DNA of 28,497 nt from positions 1 to 28,497 of the forward strand of contig DASWHR010000023.1 of assembly GCA_036398095.1 (NCBI GenBank). The letters are read 5' to 3'. Numbering within the stretch: position 1 is the stretch's first letter; every line of letters starts with the position of its first letter. This DNA comes from DASWHR01 sp036398095. GTDB lineage: Bacteria; Actinomycetota; AC-67. A model generated the notes under the pieces. The model made no database searches and was not told the DNA's origin. It saw only the letters and a program-made list of their open reading frames with translations. A program made the translations under genes and the position numbers. This document shows positions 6,242-14,931 of the stretch, piece after piece.

Positions 6242-8733
6242 ATCGCTCCTGGCTCGTCCGGGATCGTGCAGTCCTCCGGCGCCTTGTCCGGCCGCAGGCC
6301 CTTGAACGACGGGGCCCGGAGCTTCAGCGCGTCGGTGAACTGCAGATATTCGACGTCGCAGACTACCTCCGGTCGCGTCCAGCGCGCGCCTTTGATTTCG
6401 CGGAGCGTGGAGTCATCGAACGGCGGGGACTCGATTTCGATCGCCTCCAGCGTCGCGCGATAGCCGGCCACCATGGCGTCGGTGAAGCCGGTGCCGACCT
6501 GCCCGATCCAGATACCCCGGCCGTCGCGGTACGCGCCCAGCAGCAACGACCCGAATCCCTTCGAGCGCGATCCTTCCCCGGCGGTCCACCCGATGATCAC
6601 ACAGTCGATCCGGTTCGTGGCCTTGATCTTGAGCCATTCCTTGCTTCGCCGGCCCGGCTGATACGTCGATCCGAGACGCTTGGCGACCACGCCCTCGAAG
6701 CCGAGCTGCTTGGCCGCCTCGAACAGCTGCGTGCCGTGCGTGTCGAGCGTGAGGGTCAGCTTCATCCGATCGGCCTCGGTGACGATGCCGGCGAGCGCGT
6801 CGCGGCGCGCCTGGAGCGGCTCGCGCGTCACGTCGCGACCGTCGAGGAACAGCAGATCGAACGCGTAGAAGGTGACCGGAATCTTCTTGCGCATCCGGTC
6901 GATGTCCCGCGGGTTCGTCAAGCCCATGCGTTGCTGCAGACGCTCGAAGCTGGGACGGCCCTGCTCGTCGGCGGCGACGATCTCGCCGTCCACGACCGCG
7001 TTGACGGCGTTGACGTATTGCGCGAGGTTCGCCAGCTCGGGATAGTGCAGCGTCAGGTCGCGCCCGTTGCGACTGATCAGCCTGGTCGCGTCGGTCGTGA
7101 TCGTGGCGAGCGCGCGGATCCCGTCCATCTTCGGCTCGAACCGCCACTTCGGATCGTCGAAGGGCTCCTTGGCGGCCGTCGCCAGCATCGGCTGCATCTG
7201 CGGCGGCGCGTCGGGCTGGTCGGACGCGGACTTGTTCGACAGAAACACGAGCCAGCCTTGGTTGGTCTTGACCAAATGGTATTCGCCGCGAACCCGCCGG
7301 CCGTGCAGCCGCACCGTCACCTTGTCCGGCTTCCATTCGAGCTTTTCGATCGTGCCGCGATCGAAGATCAGCGACTCGCCGGCGCCGTAGTGCCCCTGCG
7401 GGATCCAGCCGGAAAACTCGGCGTATTCGAGCGGGTGCGGCTCGGTGTGCACGGCCAGCCGCTTGTCCCCCGGCGTGGTCGGCAGGCCTTTCGGCACCGC
7501 CCACGACTCCAGCGCGCCGTCGTGCTCGAGCCGAAGGTCGTAGTGCAAGCGCGTCGCGTTGTGCTTGTGAATCACGAAGATGTCGCCGGCGTGGGTCGCC
7601 TCGCCCGGGCCCGGCTCCGGCGTGACGGATAGGTCGCGCTTGCCGATGTATTCGGCGAGGCGACGATCCTTCGGCGTTCCGGCCTCCACGGTGACGCGCG
7701 GTGGCGGCGATTCGGGACGGTCGTCGCGCAGCGGCAGCTCCGCGTCGATCTCGGCCGGAAGGCCCAGCCGCTCCAGGGACGGGCGCAGGTCGATCGGGTC
7801 GGTCAGCACGCCCTCGAACAGATCTCCGACGCGCGCGATCCGATCGTGGATGTTGACGATCGTGAAGTCGCTCGGCTGAAGGCCGGCTTCGACTTCGTCC
7901 CATGTCACCGGCGTCGAGACGGTCGCGCCCGGTTCGGGCCGAACGCTGTAGACGGCGGCGATGTTGGCACCGGGCCGGTTCATGTTGTGATCGATGAAGA
8001 TCTTGCCGGTTCGCTTGGAGATCTCCCATTCCATCGTGACGCGCTCGGGATCGGCTTTCAGGATCATGCGGCCGATGGCGCCGACGAACGCGCGCGTCTG
8101 ATCGTAGGTCGGCCCGAGCTTGATCGGAACGTAGATCTGCATGCCGGTCGCGCCGCTCGTCTTCGGATACGACGGCAGGCCGAGCGCGTCGAGGGCGGCG
8201 CGCACGTGAAGCGCGACGATCCGAACGTCTTCGAACGGCGCCTCCATCGGATCGAGGTCGAAGAACAGATAGTCGGGCCGGTCGTCGTAGCCGCAGCGGG
8301 AATGCAGCGGATGGAACTCGATCGCGCCGAGGTTGGCGACCAGCAGCAGGCAGGCTTCGTCGGCGGCGATCATGTAGTCGGTGATCTCGCCTTGATCGTT
8401 GGGCGTCGGGCAGCGCGGAACCCAGTCCGGCACGTGCGACGGCGCCGACTTCTCGTAGAAGAACGGCCCGTCGATCCCGTCGGGCATCCGCTTCATCGTC
8501 AGCGGCCGCTGCGCGAGATGCGGCAGGATCATCGGCGCGATCGCATGGTAGTAGGCGATGAGATCGCCTTTGGTGTAGCCCTCGCCGGGCCAGAAGATCT
8601 TGCGAAGGTTCGACAAGCGCAATTCCCGGCCGGCAACCAGCGCCCACCATGCGTCGCCGCGCCTCTCGACCTCCAAGGGAGCCGGCACCTCGACGGTGAA
8701 CGGCTCCGGGCCCACGCGCGTCTGCTTCGGCAT
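6238..8733 (-). CDS. ligD: ATP-dependent DNA ligase LigD (POL-PE-LIG)
   Basis: A multifunctional NHEJ ligase of 831 residues. The primase-like polymerase domain (about 35-310) carries the catalytic FDLDP (158-162) and KTSGATG (191-197). The 3'-phosphoesterase domain (about 380-500) carries HKHNATRLHYDLRLE. The ligase domain (about 512-831) carries EPKMDGIRA with the AMP-accepting Lys at 535, then DGEIVAADEQG, YAFDLLFLDG, EGVVAKR and WLKIK. The domain order is that of mycobacterial LigD. LigD acts with the end-binding protein Ku, but no Ku gene lies in this window. The ATG is 9 nt past the MidA-like stop and has no Shine-Dalgarno. A TAGTCT box six nt upstream suggests its own leaderless transcript. 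The next gene, a GNAT enzyme, is coupled through ATGA. Confidence 0.96.
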   Translation of the reverse strand: MPKQTRVGPEPFTVEVPAPLEVERRGDAWWALVAGRELRLSNLRKIFWPGEGYTKGDLIAYYHAIAPMILPHLAQRPLTMKRMPDGIDGPFFYEKSAPSHVPDWVPRCPTPNDQGEITDYMIAADEACLLLVANLGAIEFHPLHSRCGYDDRPDYLFFDLDPMEAPFEDVRIVALHVRAALDALGLPSYPKTSGATGMQIYVPIKLGPTYDQTRAFVGAIGRMILKADPERVTMEWEISKRTGKIFIDHNMNRPGANIAAVYSVRPEPGATVSTPVTWDEVEAGLQPSDFTIVNIHDRIARVGDLFEGVLTDPIDLRPSLERLGLPAEIDAELPLRDDRPESPPPRVTVEAGTPKDRRLAEYIGKRDLSVTPEPGPGEATHAGDIFVIHKHNATRLHYDLRLEHDGALESWAVPKGLPTTPGDKRLAVHTEPHPLEYAEFSGWIPQGHYGAGESLIFDRGTIEKLEWKPDKVTVRLHGRRVRGEYHLVKTNQGWLVFLSNKSASDQPDAPPQMQPMLATAAKEPFDDPKWRFEPKMDGIRALATITTDATRLISRNGRDLTLHYPELANLAQYVNAVNAVVDGEIVAADEQGRPSFERLQQRMGLTNPRDIDRMRKKIPVTFYAFDLLFLDGRDVTREPLQARRDALAGIVTEADRMKLTLTLDTHGTQLFEAAKQLGFEGVVAKRLGSTYQPGRRSKEWLKIKATNRIDCVIIGWTAGEGSRSKGFGSLLLGAYRDGRGIWIGQVGTGFTDAMVAGYRATLEAIEIESPPFDDSTLREIKGARWTRPEVVCDVEYLQFTDALKLRAPSFKGLRPDKAPEDCTIPDEPGAI

Positions 8734-8739
8734 GGCCGA

Positions 8740-8745
8740 AGACTA
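8740..8745 (-). promoter_or_regulatory. -10 box for leaderless ligD, overlapping midA-like stop
   Basis: Minus-strand TAGTCT lies 6 nt before the ligD ATG. Its first three bases are the TAG stop codon of the methyltransferase gene. No Shine-Dalgarno is present between them. It would allow ligD expression separately from the upstream gene. No -35 hexamer is obvious. Confidence 0.45.
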
Positions 8746-9834
8746 CGCTCCGGCGACCGGCGCGAACCCGGGCGGCGTCCCGGCCGCCTCGCCGATCGCA
8801 GCCGCGAGCACCAGATGCGCTCCGAGCTGCGCGGCGTCGATCAGCAGCGGCGCGCGCGACTGCTCGGAGAGAAGCCGGATGATCGCCTTCGAGTCGCGCG
8901 CGGCTTCCGCGTCGCGCCGCCGCGCGCGCAGATCGTCGAACCAGTCGTCGAAACCGAGTGCGCGCAGCACGTCTCGCTGCGTCGCCGGACCGTGCACACG
9001 CAACCCCAGCGCGGTCGCCTCCGCGGCGAGCGCGCCGAAGTCCACTCCCGCGGTGACGTCCGCCGCCCCGGGATCGTCGTAGAGCCGGTCGTGGACGCGC
9101 TGCCCTTCGTAGGCGCGGACGGGTTGCGCACGCTCGCCCGATCCGAAACCGTAGTCGTAGACCAGCACGTGCCCGCGATCCAGCACGCCGGCTGCGGCGT
9201 GCAAGAACCGCAACGAGGCCGGCGAGACCGGGCGCTCCTCGCCGTCGCGCAACGGAGCGCGCAGCCACGACACCGCCTCTTCGGTGGCCTGCGCTTCGAC
9301 TTGGATCAAGCCGCCGTCGCGCACGTCCACGAACACCTCGGCGATCCGCTCGCCGCGGCCGCGAAGCCGGTGGAACGGAAGGTTGTCGAGCAACTCGTGC
9401 GCGAGGATGCAGCCCGCGGCGGCCGGCGCGCACTCGGTCAGCGACGCGGCCGCGTCGAAGCCGGCGCGCCGAAGCGCGTCTCGCGCGCCGGCGCTGATCT
9501 CCACGGCGCGGTATCGGAGCGCCGGCGCGAAGTCGGCCGACGCCGCGCCGCGGATCTGGGCCGCGAGCGTCCCGTCGCCGGCGCCGACCTCGGTCACCAC
9601 ATACTCGCCCGGACGGCCGAGCCCGTCCCACATGCCTTCGATCTGGCGGGCGAGCAGCATCCCGAACGCCGGTGACACATGCGGGCTGGTCACGAAGGCG
9701 CCGTCGACGCCGACGGGCGGTCGCAGATAGAACCCGCCGTCCGGGTCGTAGAGCGCCATCGTCATGTACTCGGCGAAGGTGATCGGACCCGCGGCGCGGA
9801 TATGGGCGGCGATGCGATCCCGAAGGCCGGTCAC
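8743..9834 (-). CDS. MidA/NDUFAF7-like SAM-dependent methyltransferase
   Basis: A 363-residue protein of the DUF185 family. Markers are GPITFAEYMTMALYDPDGGFY near the N-terminus, an FVTSPHVSPAFGMLLARQ block, the SAM-binding strand VVTEVGAGDGTLA, ILAHELLDNLPFHRL and the late VLVYDYGFGS. In mitochondria the homologue NDUFAF7 methylates an arginine of a complex I subunit; the bacterial substrate is not known. The open frame extends far upstream into the divergent kinase gene. The GTG at 9834 is chosen because it immediately precedes the conserved region and lies 8 nt after a TAGCCT box. It heads a minus-strand run with ligD and the GNAT gene. Confidence 0.9.
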   Translation of the reverse strand: MTGLRDRIAAHIRAAGPITFAEYMTMALYDPDGGFYLRPPVGVDGAFVTSPHVSPAFGMLLARQIEGMWDGLGRPGEYVVTEVGAGDGTLAAQIRGAASADFAPALRYRAVEISAGARDALRRAGFDAAASLTECAPAAAGCILAHELLDNLPFHRLRGRGERIAEVFVDVRDGGLIQVEAQATEEAVSWLRAPLRDGEERPVSPASLRFLHAAAGVLDRGHVLVYDYGFGSGERAQPVRAYEGQRVHDRLYDDPGAADVTAGVDFGALAAEATALGLRVHGPATQRDVLRALGFDDWFDDLRARRRDAEAARDSKAIIRLLSEQSRAPLLIDAAQLGAHLVLAAAIGEAAGTPPGFAPVAGA

Positions 9835-9842
9835 GTCCGGCG

Positions 9843-9848
9843 AGGCTA
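9843..9848 (-). promoter_or_regulatory. -10 box for the MidA-like gene
   Basis: Minus-strand TAGCCT, 8 nt before the GTG at 9834, with no Shine-Dalgarno between. It forms one half of a compact divergent promoter region (9835-9898) shared with the Ser/Thr kinase. Confidence 0.45.
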
Positions 9849-9885
9849 CCGGATCGCGGCGAGGATGGGCGGGGAGGTTTCCGGG

Positions 9886-9891
9886 TAGGTT
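9886..9891 (+). promoter_or_regulatory. -10 box for the Ser/Thr kinase gene
   Basis: TAGGTT lies 7 nt before the ATG at 9899, giving a leaderless mRNA if used. The two divergent boxes are only 37 bp apart, so the two polymerases would compete for this site. Confidence 0.5.
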
Positions 9892-9898
9892 AGACCGG

Positions 9899-11410
9899 AT
9901 GGAAGGAATCCGTGCCGCTGATGCGCCGGCCCACGACGACCCGAACCTGCTGGTCGGAGGGCGATACCGGCTGACCGAGCAGATTCGCGGCGGCGGCATG
10001 GGAACGGTCTGGCAGGCCCGAGACGAACGCCTCGGTCGCCGGGTCGCGGTCAAGATCCTGCACGGCACCCTGGGCGGCGACCCGGCCGTGCACGCACGGT
10101 TCCGCCGCGAGGCGATCGCCGCGAGCAAGGTCTCGCACCCGTCGATCGCGAGCGTCTTCGACTACATCGAGGACGCCGACCGCCGCGCGATCGTGATGGA
10201 GCTGGTCGAGGGAGAGACGCTTGCGATGCGCCTCGAGCGCGAACCGTTGCCGGTGTCCGAGGCGCGCCGCATCTTCTCGCACGTGCTCGCCGGCCTGCAG
10301 GCCGCTCACGATCGCGGCGTCCTGCATCGCGACATCAAGCCGTCCAACGTCCTGCTTACGCCGGACGGCACCGTCAAGGTCGCCGACTTCGGTGTCGCAA
10401 CGATCGTCGGCGACGCGACGCTCACGGTCACGGGAACGATCATGGCCACACCGCAATACGCGGCTCCCGAGCAGCTTCGCGGCGAAGACTCGACGCCGGC
10501 GACCGACGTCTATCAAACCGGCGTCGCGCTGTACGAGGCGCTGACCGGGCGGCTGCCGTTCCGCGGCGACACGCCCGTGACCGTCGCGATGGCGCGACTG
10601 TCGCAAGACCCCGAACCGATCGCCGTGCCCGACGCGCTCGCGCTGACGAGCGTGGTGATGCGCGCACTCGAACGTGAACCGGAGCGCCGCTTCGCATCTG
10701 CCGCGCAGATGCGCGCAGCGCTGCTCGGGACCGGGGAAACCGAGTCGGACGCGGCACTCGCCGCGAGCGGACCGGCCACGATGCGCATCGAGACCGCCGA
10801 TGCCGCCGGCACCGCGACGGTCGCGCTCGCCGCGCCGCCCGCAACCCGGCGGCCACATCGCTTGCGTCGCATCGCGATCCGCGGCGTGCTCATCGCGTTG
10901 ATCCTGGCCCTCGTCGCGGCCGGACTGACGGCGGCACTGTCCCGCCCGGGCTCATTCGCCGTTCCCGCCCTGACGAACCGGTCGATCCAGGACGCGACCG
11001 CCCAGGCCGGCGCGCTCGGCTTGAAGGTCGCGACGGCCAGCCGCGCTCGGCCGGGCCTGGACGAAGGCATCGTCTTCTCTCAGGATCCGCCGCCGGGCAC
11101 GCGCATGGAACCCGGCGACACCATCCGTCTGATCGCGGCCGACGGATGCTGCATCGTGCCGGCCCTCGCGACCTACGCCGGCGCCGAGTCGCTGCTCGCC
11201 GACGCGAGCCTCACGGCCGGACGCGTCACGTTCGTCGCGACCGTCGACGCGGCACCGGGCACCGTCCTGGAGCAGCAGCCGGCGCCCGGCGATGCCGTCG
11301 CTCCCGGCACACCCGTCGATATGGTTGTGGCGAACGCGCCCCCTCAGAACGAAGAGGAACAGGACGGCAGGGGCAGGGGCAAGCGCGACAAGAACGACGA
11401 CGACGACTGA
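9899..11410 (+). CDS. PknB-like Ser/Thr protein kinase with two PASTA repeats
   Basis: A 503-residue transmembrane Hanks-type kinase. The cytoplasmic kinase domain (about 23-275) has the Gly loop RGGGMGTVW, Lys52 in VAVKIL, HRDIKPSN with catalytic Asp145, DFG at 163-165, and APEQ. A variable linker is followed by a TM helix (about 326-346). Two extracytoplasmic PASTA repeats follow (about 352-417 and 418-483), beginning FAVPALTN and IVPALATYAG. PASTA repeats bind peptidoglycan or muropeptides in PknB/PrkC kinases, which control cell-wall growth. PknB proper usually has four repeats, so this is a smaller paralogue-type kinase. The tail is charged (RGKRDKNDDDD). The in-frame ORF begins earlier, at 9764; ATG 9899 is chosen because it precedes the domain directly and follows a TAGGTT box by 7 nt. 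The S51 peptidase gene starts 5 nt after its stop. Confidence 0.94.
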   Translation: MEGIRAADAPAHDDPNLLVGGRYRLTEQIRGGGMGTVWQARDERLGRRVAVKILHGTLGGDPAVHARFRREAIAASKVSHPSIASVFDYIEDADRRAIVMELVEGETLAMRLEREPLPVSEARRIFSHVLAGLQAAHDRGVLHRDIKPSNVLLTPDGTVKVADFGVATIVGDATLTVTGTIMATPQYAAPEQLRGEDSTPATDVYQTGVALYEALTGRLPFRGDTPVTVAMARLSQDPEPIAVPDALALTSVVMRALEREPERRFASAAQMRAALLGTGETESDAALAASGPATMRIETADAAGTATVALAAPPATRRPHRLRRIAIRGVLIALILALVAAGLTAALSRPGSFAVPALTNRSIQDATAQAGALGLKVATASRARPGLDEGIVFSQDPPPGTRMEPGDTIRLIAADGCCIVPALATYAGAESLLADASLTAGRVTFVATVDAAPGTVLEQQPAPGDAVAPGTPVDMVVANAPPQNEEEQDGRGRGKRDKNDDDD

Positions 11411-11415
11411 CCTGC

Positions 11416-12078
11416 GTGTCCGATCTCGCCGGCATCTTTCCCGCCATCCCTCCCGGCAGCGGCCCGGTGGCGCTGCTGTCGTCGAACGAGTTCACGCCTG
11501 CCGCGGGCGAGTTCGATCGCGCGATGCTCGACGCCGCCCGCGGCATGCGAGTCGCGATCATCGTCGCAGCCGCCGGCGCCGATGCGCCCAATGCCGCCCG
11601 CCACGGCATCGACCACTACCGCCGCTTCGGCGCAGACCCGCACCCGGTCGAGGTCACCGGCCGCGAACAAGCCGAGCGCGGCATGCTCGGCGATTTCGAC
11701 GTGCTGTTCATGTGCGGCGGCAGTCCCCGCACGCTGCTCCGCGCGCTGCTCGGCTCGCCGCTGTGGGACGAGGCGATCGAGCGCTGGCAAGGCGGTGCCA
11801 TGCTCGCCGGGTCCAGCGCGGGCGCGATGGCGCTCTGCACGCGCTGCTTGTTGCCCGATCCGGGTGCGCACGTGCCCACCCGCTGGGTCGAGGGGCTCGG
11901 ACCGCTCGACGGCGTCGCGCTTGCCGTCCACGCCGACGAGCGGCCGCGCGAATGGCTGAAGCAGGTGGCACGGACGGCGCCCTGTCCGGTGGCCGCGCTC
12001 GACTGCGATACCGGCGTGATCCTGCGCGCCGGCGAACCGCCCCTCGTCGCCGGCCCCGGCCGCGTCTACCGCCCCTAG
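11416..12078 (+). CDS. Peptidase S51 family protein (dipeptidase E/cyanophycinase-like)
   Basis: About 220 residues with the class I glutamine-amidotransferase-like fold of family S51. The strand VLFMCGGSP is followed by the nucleophile elbow AGSSAGAMAL (Ser134) and then VALAVHADE, which offers a possible catalytic His. S51 enzymes cleave Asp-X dipeptides or cyanophycin. This one is short and the specificity cannot be read. The GTG at 11416, five nt after the kinase stop, is used because upstream codons would overlap the kinase. This implies coupling with the PASTA kinase. Its stop shares the palindrome CTAG with the stop of the convergent SalK-like gene. Confidence 0.8.
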   Translation: MSDLAGIFPAIPPGSGPVALLSSNEFTPAAGEFDRAMLDAARGMRVAIIVAAAGADAPNAARHGIDHYRRFGADPHPVEVTGREQAERGMLGDFDVLFMCGGSPRTLLRALLGSPLWDEAIERWQGGAMLAGSSAGAMALCTRCLLPDPGAHVPTRWVEGLGPLDGVALAVHADERPREWLKQVARTAPCPVAALDCDTGVILRAGEPPLVAGPGRVYRP

Positions 12079-12935
12079 CGGGCGGCGGCGGGGCGGCCGA
12101 TCTTGCCGATGATGCTCGGCACCGCTTTCGGCGTCTCCAACACCATCGTCGCGATCGGCTCGACGGCGGCCAAGACGTCTTCAACGGCGGCGCCGAGCAT
12201 CTCGACCGGGGCAAGCGCGCGACGGTCGGTGTCGATCTCGATCATCTCGCGAAACTTTCCGCCGCCGTCGGTGATCGCACCGCCGGCATCCAGAAACGCG
12301 CGGTCCCGCAAGGCGGCGACCGTCTCGTTCAAGTCGCTCTCGCTCCACATTCGCGTTCCCGCGTAGCGCGGCAAGTCGGCGCCGATCCAGGCGGCGTTCA
12401 GCACGATCGCTTCGATCGGTCCGATCCCGTGCGCGACGAGCACGGCGACGTGCGTGTCGCCGCGAAACTCGCGCAACGCGGTCGCGGCCTGCCACATCGC
12501 TGCGATCGGATCGTCGGGCCACGGCAGTGCGGCGTAGGACGCATAGAGCGCGCGTCCCTGCTGTGGACAGCCCGCGGCCGGCTCGCGCAGGATCGTCGCG
12601 GCGCGCTCGATCAGCGCCGGGTCGGCGGCGCCGAGCACGCGCTCCATGACGCGCCGCACGCCGCGCAGGCTCGCCGCCCATGCGTCGGCCGGCGCGCACA
12701 GATCCCAGCGGACGGCCATCTGCACGAGCGCGGGATTCCAGTTGTAGAACAAGCCGTGCACGACCTGCCACGGCACCGCTCCGAGCGGCGCGGCGCGCGA
12801 GCAGAAGTATGCGGGGGCGTAGTCGTCGAGGCCGGCGGCGGACATCTCTTCGCGCCACTCGGGCGCGAACCAGTGCGCGGCGGCGATGGGCTCGAGCGCT
12901 TGCAGAAGACGGCGTGCCTGCTCCAGATTGCTCAT
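12075..12935 (-). CDS. SalK/SCO6045-like protein
   Basis: A 286-residue soluble helical protein. It has the hallmarks of the actinobacterial SalK/SCO6045-like family: AHWFAPEWREEM near the N-terminus, YFCSRAAPLGAVPWQVVHGLFYNWNPALV, then a second half with ALPWPDDPIAAMWQAATALREFRGDTHVAVL. The family is widespread in Actinobacteria, and I know of no established biochemical role. The ATG at 12935 has a strong Shine-Dalgarno (GAGGAG) and sits 1 nt after the end of the acs stop codon, so it is cotranscribed with acetyl-CoA synthetase. The longer open frame is rejected because it runs through acs. Confidence 0.85.
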   Translation of the reverse strand: MSNLEQARRLLQALEPIAAAHWFAPEWREEMSAAGLDDYAPAYFCSRAAPLGAVPWQVVHGLFYNWNPALVQMAVRWDLCAPADAWAASLRGVRRVMERVLGAADPALIERAATILREPAAGCPQQGRALYASYAALPWPDDPIAAMWQAATALREFRGDTHVAVLVAHGIGPIEAIVLNAAWIGADLPRYAGTRMWSESDLNETVAALRDRAFLDAGGAITDGGGKFREMIEIDTDRRALAPVEMLGAAVEDVLAAVEPIATMVLETPKAVPSIIGKIGRPAAAR

Positions 12936-12936
12936 G

Positions 12937-14898
12937 TCACTCCTCGGTCGGCTGTTGCGCGGCGAGCGTACGAATCTGATCGACGACTTCGGCGTTCGCG
13001 AGCGTCGTCGCGTCACCCAGCGCCCTCCCGCCGGCAACGTCTCGAAGCAGGCGGCGCATGATCTTGCCGGAACGCGTCTTCGGCAAATCGTCGGTCAGCA
13101 CGATCGAATGCGGGCGCGCGATCTTTCCGATCTTGGTGGCGACGTGTTCGCGCAACTCGGCGATGCGGTCGTCGTCTCCTCGCTCTCCGCCCTTGAGCGT
13201 GACGAACGCGACGATGGCCTCTCCCACGACGTCGTCGGCCTTGGACACCACGGCCGCCTCCGCGACCGATGGATGATCCACGAGCGCCGACTCGATCTCG
13301 AACGTGGAAAGCCGATGGCCGGCGACGTTCATCACATCGTCGATGCGGCCGAGCAGCCACAGGTAGCCGTCCTCGTCGCGCTTGGCGCCGTCGCCGGCAA
13401 TGTAGATCTGCGGCCCGAACCGGCCGAAGTAGGTTTCGACGTAGCGATCGTCGTCGCCCCAGATCGTGCGCGCGATCGAAGGCCACGGCCGCCGCAGCAC
13501 CAGATAGCCGCCGCCTTCCGTCACGCTCCGGCCCGCATCGTCGACGACATCGGCGTCGATGCCGGGAAACGGACGCGTCGCCGAGCCCGGCTTGAGCGCG
13601 GTCACGCCGGGAAGCGGCGTGATCATGATCGCACCCGTCTCGGTCTGCCACCACGTGTCCACGACCGGGCAGCGCCCGCCGCCGATGTGCGTCCAGTACC
13701 AGATCCACGCTTCCGGATTGATCGGCTCGCCGACGCTACCCAGCAGTCGGAGGGAGGAAAGGTCGCGGGAAGCAGGATGTTCGGTGCCCCATTTCATGAA
13801 CGAGCGGATCGCCGTCGGCGCCGTATAAAGGATCGTCACCTTGAGGCGCTCGATGATCTCCCACCACCGGTCGCGGGTTGGAAAGTCGGGCGCGCCTTCG
13901 TAGAGCACGCCGGTCGTGCCGTTGGCGAGCGGTCCGTACACGATGTAGGAGTGGCCGGTCACCCAGCCGCAATCCGCCGCGCACCAAAACACGTCGGTTT
14001 CCGGATGGATGTCGAAGACCAGTCGGTGCGTCGCCGCGGCGCCGGTGAGGTAGCCGCCGGTCGTGTGCAAGATGCCTTTCGGCTTTCCGGTCGTGCCGGA
14101 GGTGTAGAGGATGTAGAGCGGATCCTCGGCGTCCATATGCTCGGGCTCGCACTCGGCCGGCTGCGACGCGACGATCTCGTGGTACCAATGGTCGCGGCCG
14201 GGCGTCATCGACGCGTTCGCGTCGTCGCCGATGCGTCGAACGACCACGACCGCTGCGATCGTCGGAGTTCGCGCGACGGCCTCGTCCACGTTCTGCTTCA
14301 GCGGCACGACCTGGCCGCGGCGCCAAGCTCCGTCGCAGGTGATCACCGCCTTTGCCCGCGCGTCGTCGATCCGGTCGGCCAGCGCCTCGGGCGAAAATCC
14401 TCCGAACACGACTGAATGCACCGCGCCGATCCGCGCGCACGCGAGCATGGCCATCGGCAACTCGGGAACCATGCCCATGTAGATCGCGACGCGATCTCCC
14501 TTGCCGATCCCGAGCGCGCGCAGCGCGTTCGCGAAGCGGCAGACCTGATCGGTCAGTTCGCGGTAGCTGATCGCGCGGCGATCGCCGGGCTCGCCTTCGA
14601 AGTGGTAGGCGATGCGATCGGGCGTCGCCGCCGCGTGACGGTCCAGGCAACTGACTGTGGCGTTGAGCGTGCCGCCGCCGAACCAGCGCACCCACGGCGG
14701 CGTCCAGTCCATGACCCGCTCCCACGGCGTGAACCATTCGAGGCGCCGGGCCTGCTCGGCCCAGAACGCGTCGGGATCCGCTCCGGCGCGCGCGTAGACC
14801 CCATCGTCCGACACGAGCGCATTCGCCCGGAACGCCCCCGGCGGATCGATGACGCGATGCTCGTCCAGCAGCGCAGCGATGTTCTTCTCGTCGGTCAC
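12937..14898 (-). CDS. acs: Acetyl-CoA synthetase (AMP-forming)
   Basis: Activates acetate to acetyl-AMP and then acetyl-CoA, in the cytoplasm. The 653-residue length is typical for the family. Motifs in order: YMGMVPELPMAMLACARIGA, the AMP-binding loop YTSGTTGKPKG, DVFWCAADCGWVTGHSY, VDTWWQTETG, the hinge region LLGRIDDVMNVAGHR and the C-terminal PKTRSGKIMRR. The last contains Lys612, the site acetylated by Pat-type enzymes in homologues. The start is GTG at 14898, supported by AGGGGAG about 6 nt upstream. A TAGAGT box at 14931-14926 may be its -10. Two GNAT enzymes lie in the window, but neither is adjacent, so I make no regulatory link. Confidence 0.96.
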   Translation of the reverse strand: MTDEKNIAALLDEHRVIDPPGAFRANALVSDDGVYARAGADPDAFWAEQARRLEWFTPWERVMDWTPPWVRWFGGGTLNATVSCLDRHAAATPDRIAYHFEGEPGDRRAISYRELTDQVCRFANALRALGIGKGDRVAIYMGMVPELPMAMLACARIGAVHSVVFGGFSPEALADRIDDARAKAVITCDGAWRRGQVVPLKQNVDEAVARTPTIAAVVVVRRIGDDANASMTPGRDHWYHEIVASQPAECEPEHMDAEDPLYILYTSGTTGKPKGILHTTGGYLTGAAATHRLVFDIHPETDVFWCAADCGWVTGHSYIVYGPLANGTTGVLYEGAPDFPTRDRWWEIIERLKVTILYTAPTAIRSFMKWGTEHPASRDLSSLRLLGSVGEPINPEAWIWYWTHIGGGRCPVVDTWWQTETGAIMITPLPGVTALKPGSATRPFPGIDADVVDDAGRSVTEGGGYLVLRRPWPSIARTIWGDDDRYVETYFGRFGPQIYIAGDGAKRDEDGYLWLLGRIDDVMNVAGHRLSTFEIESALVDHPSVAEAAVVSKADDVVGEAIVAFVTLKGGERGDDDRIAELREHVATKIGKIARPHSIVLTDDLPKTRSGKIMRRLLRDVAGGRALGDATTLANAEVVDQIRTLAAQQPTEE

Positions 14899-14925
14899 GG
14901 CGGCTCCCCTTTCCCGGTCCGCCGC

Positions 14926-14931
14926 ACTCTA
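14926..14931 (-). promoter_or_regulatory. Probable -10 box of acs
   Basis: Minus-strand TAGAGT. A start point about 7 nt downstream would give a leader of roughly 20 nt that includes the AGGGGAG ribosome-binding site. A -35 at normal spacing is not clear. Confidence 0.35.

Noticed and set aside
6238..8733. LigD polymerase motif with Gln after KTSGATGM as a sign of inactivity
   Set aside because: The catalytic FDLDP acidic pair and the rest of the domain are intact, and I cannot show that this variation is unusual for the family.
6413..9631. 1072-codon open frame across ligD and the methyltransferase gene
   Set aside because: Arg/Ala-rich low-information translation, spanning two well-supported genes in another frame of the same strand.
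7846..9675. 609-codon plus-strand frame antisense to ligD and the MidA-like gene
   Set aside because: No motifs, and composition typical of the opposite strand of GC-rich genes.
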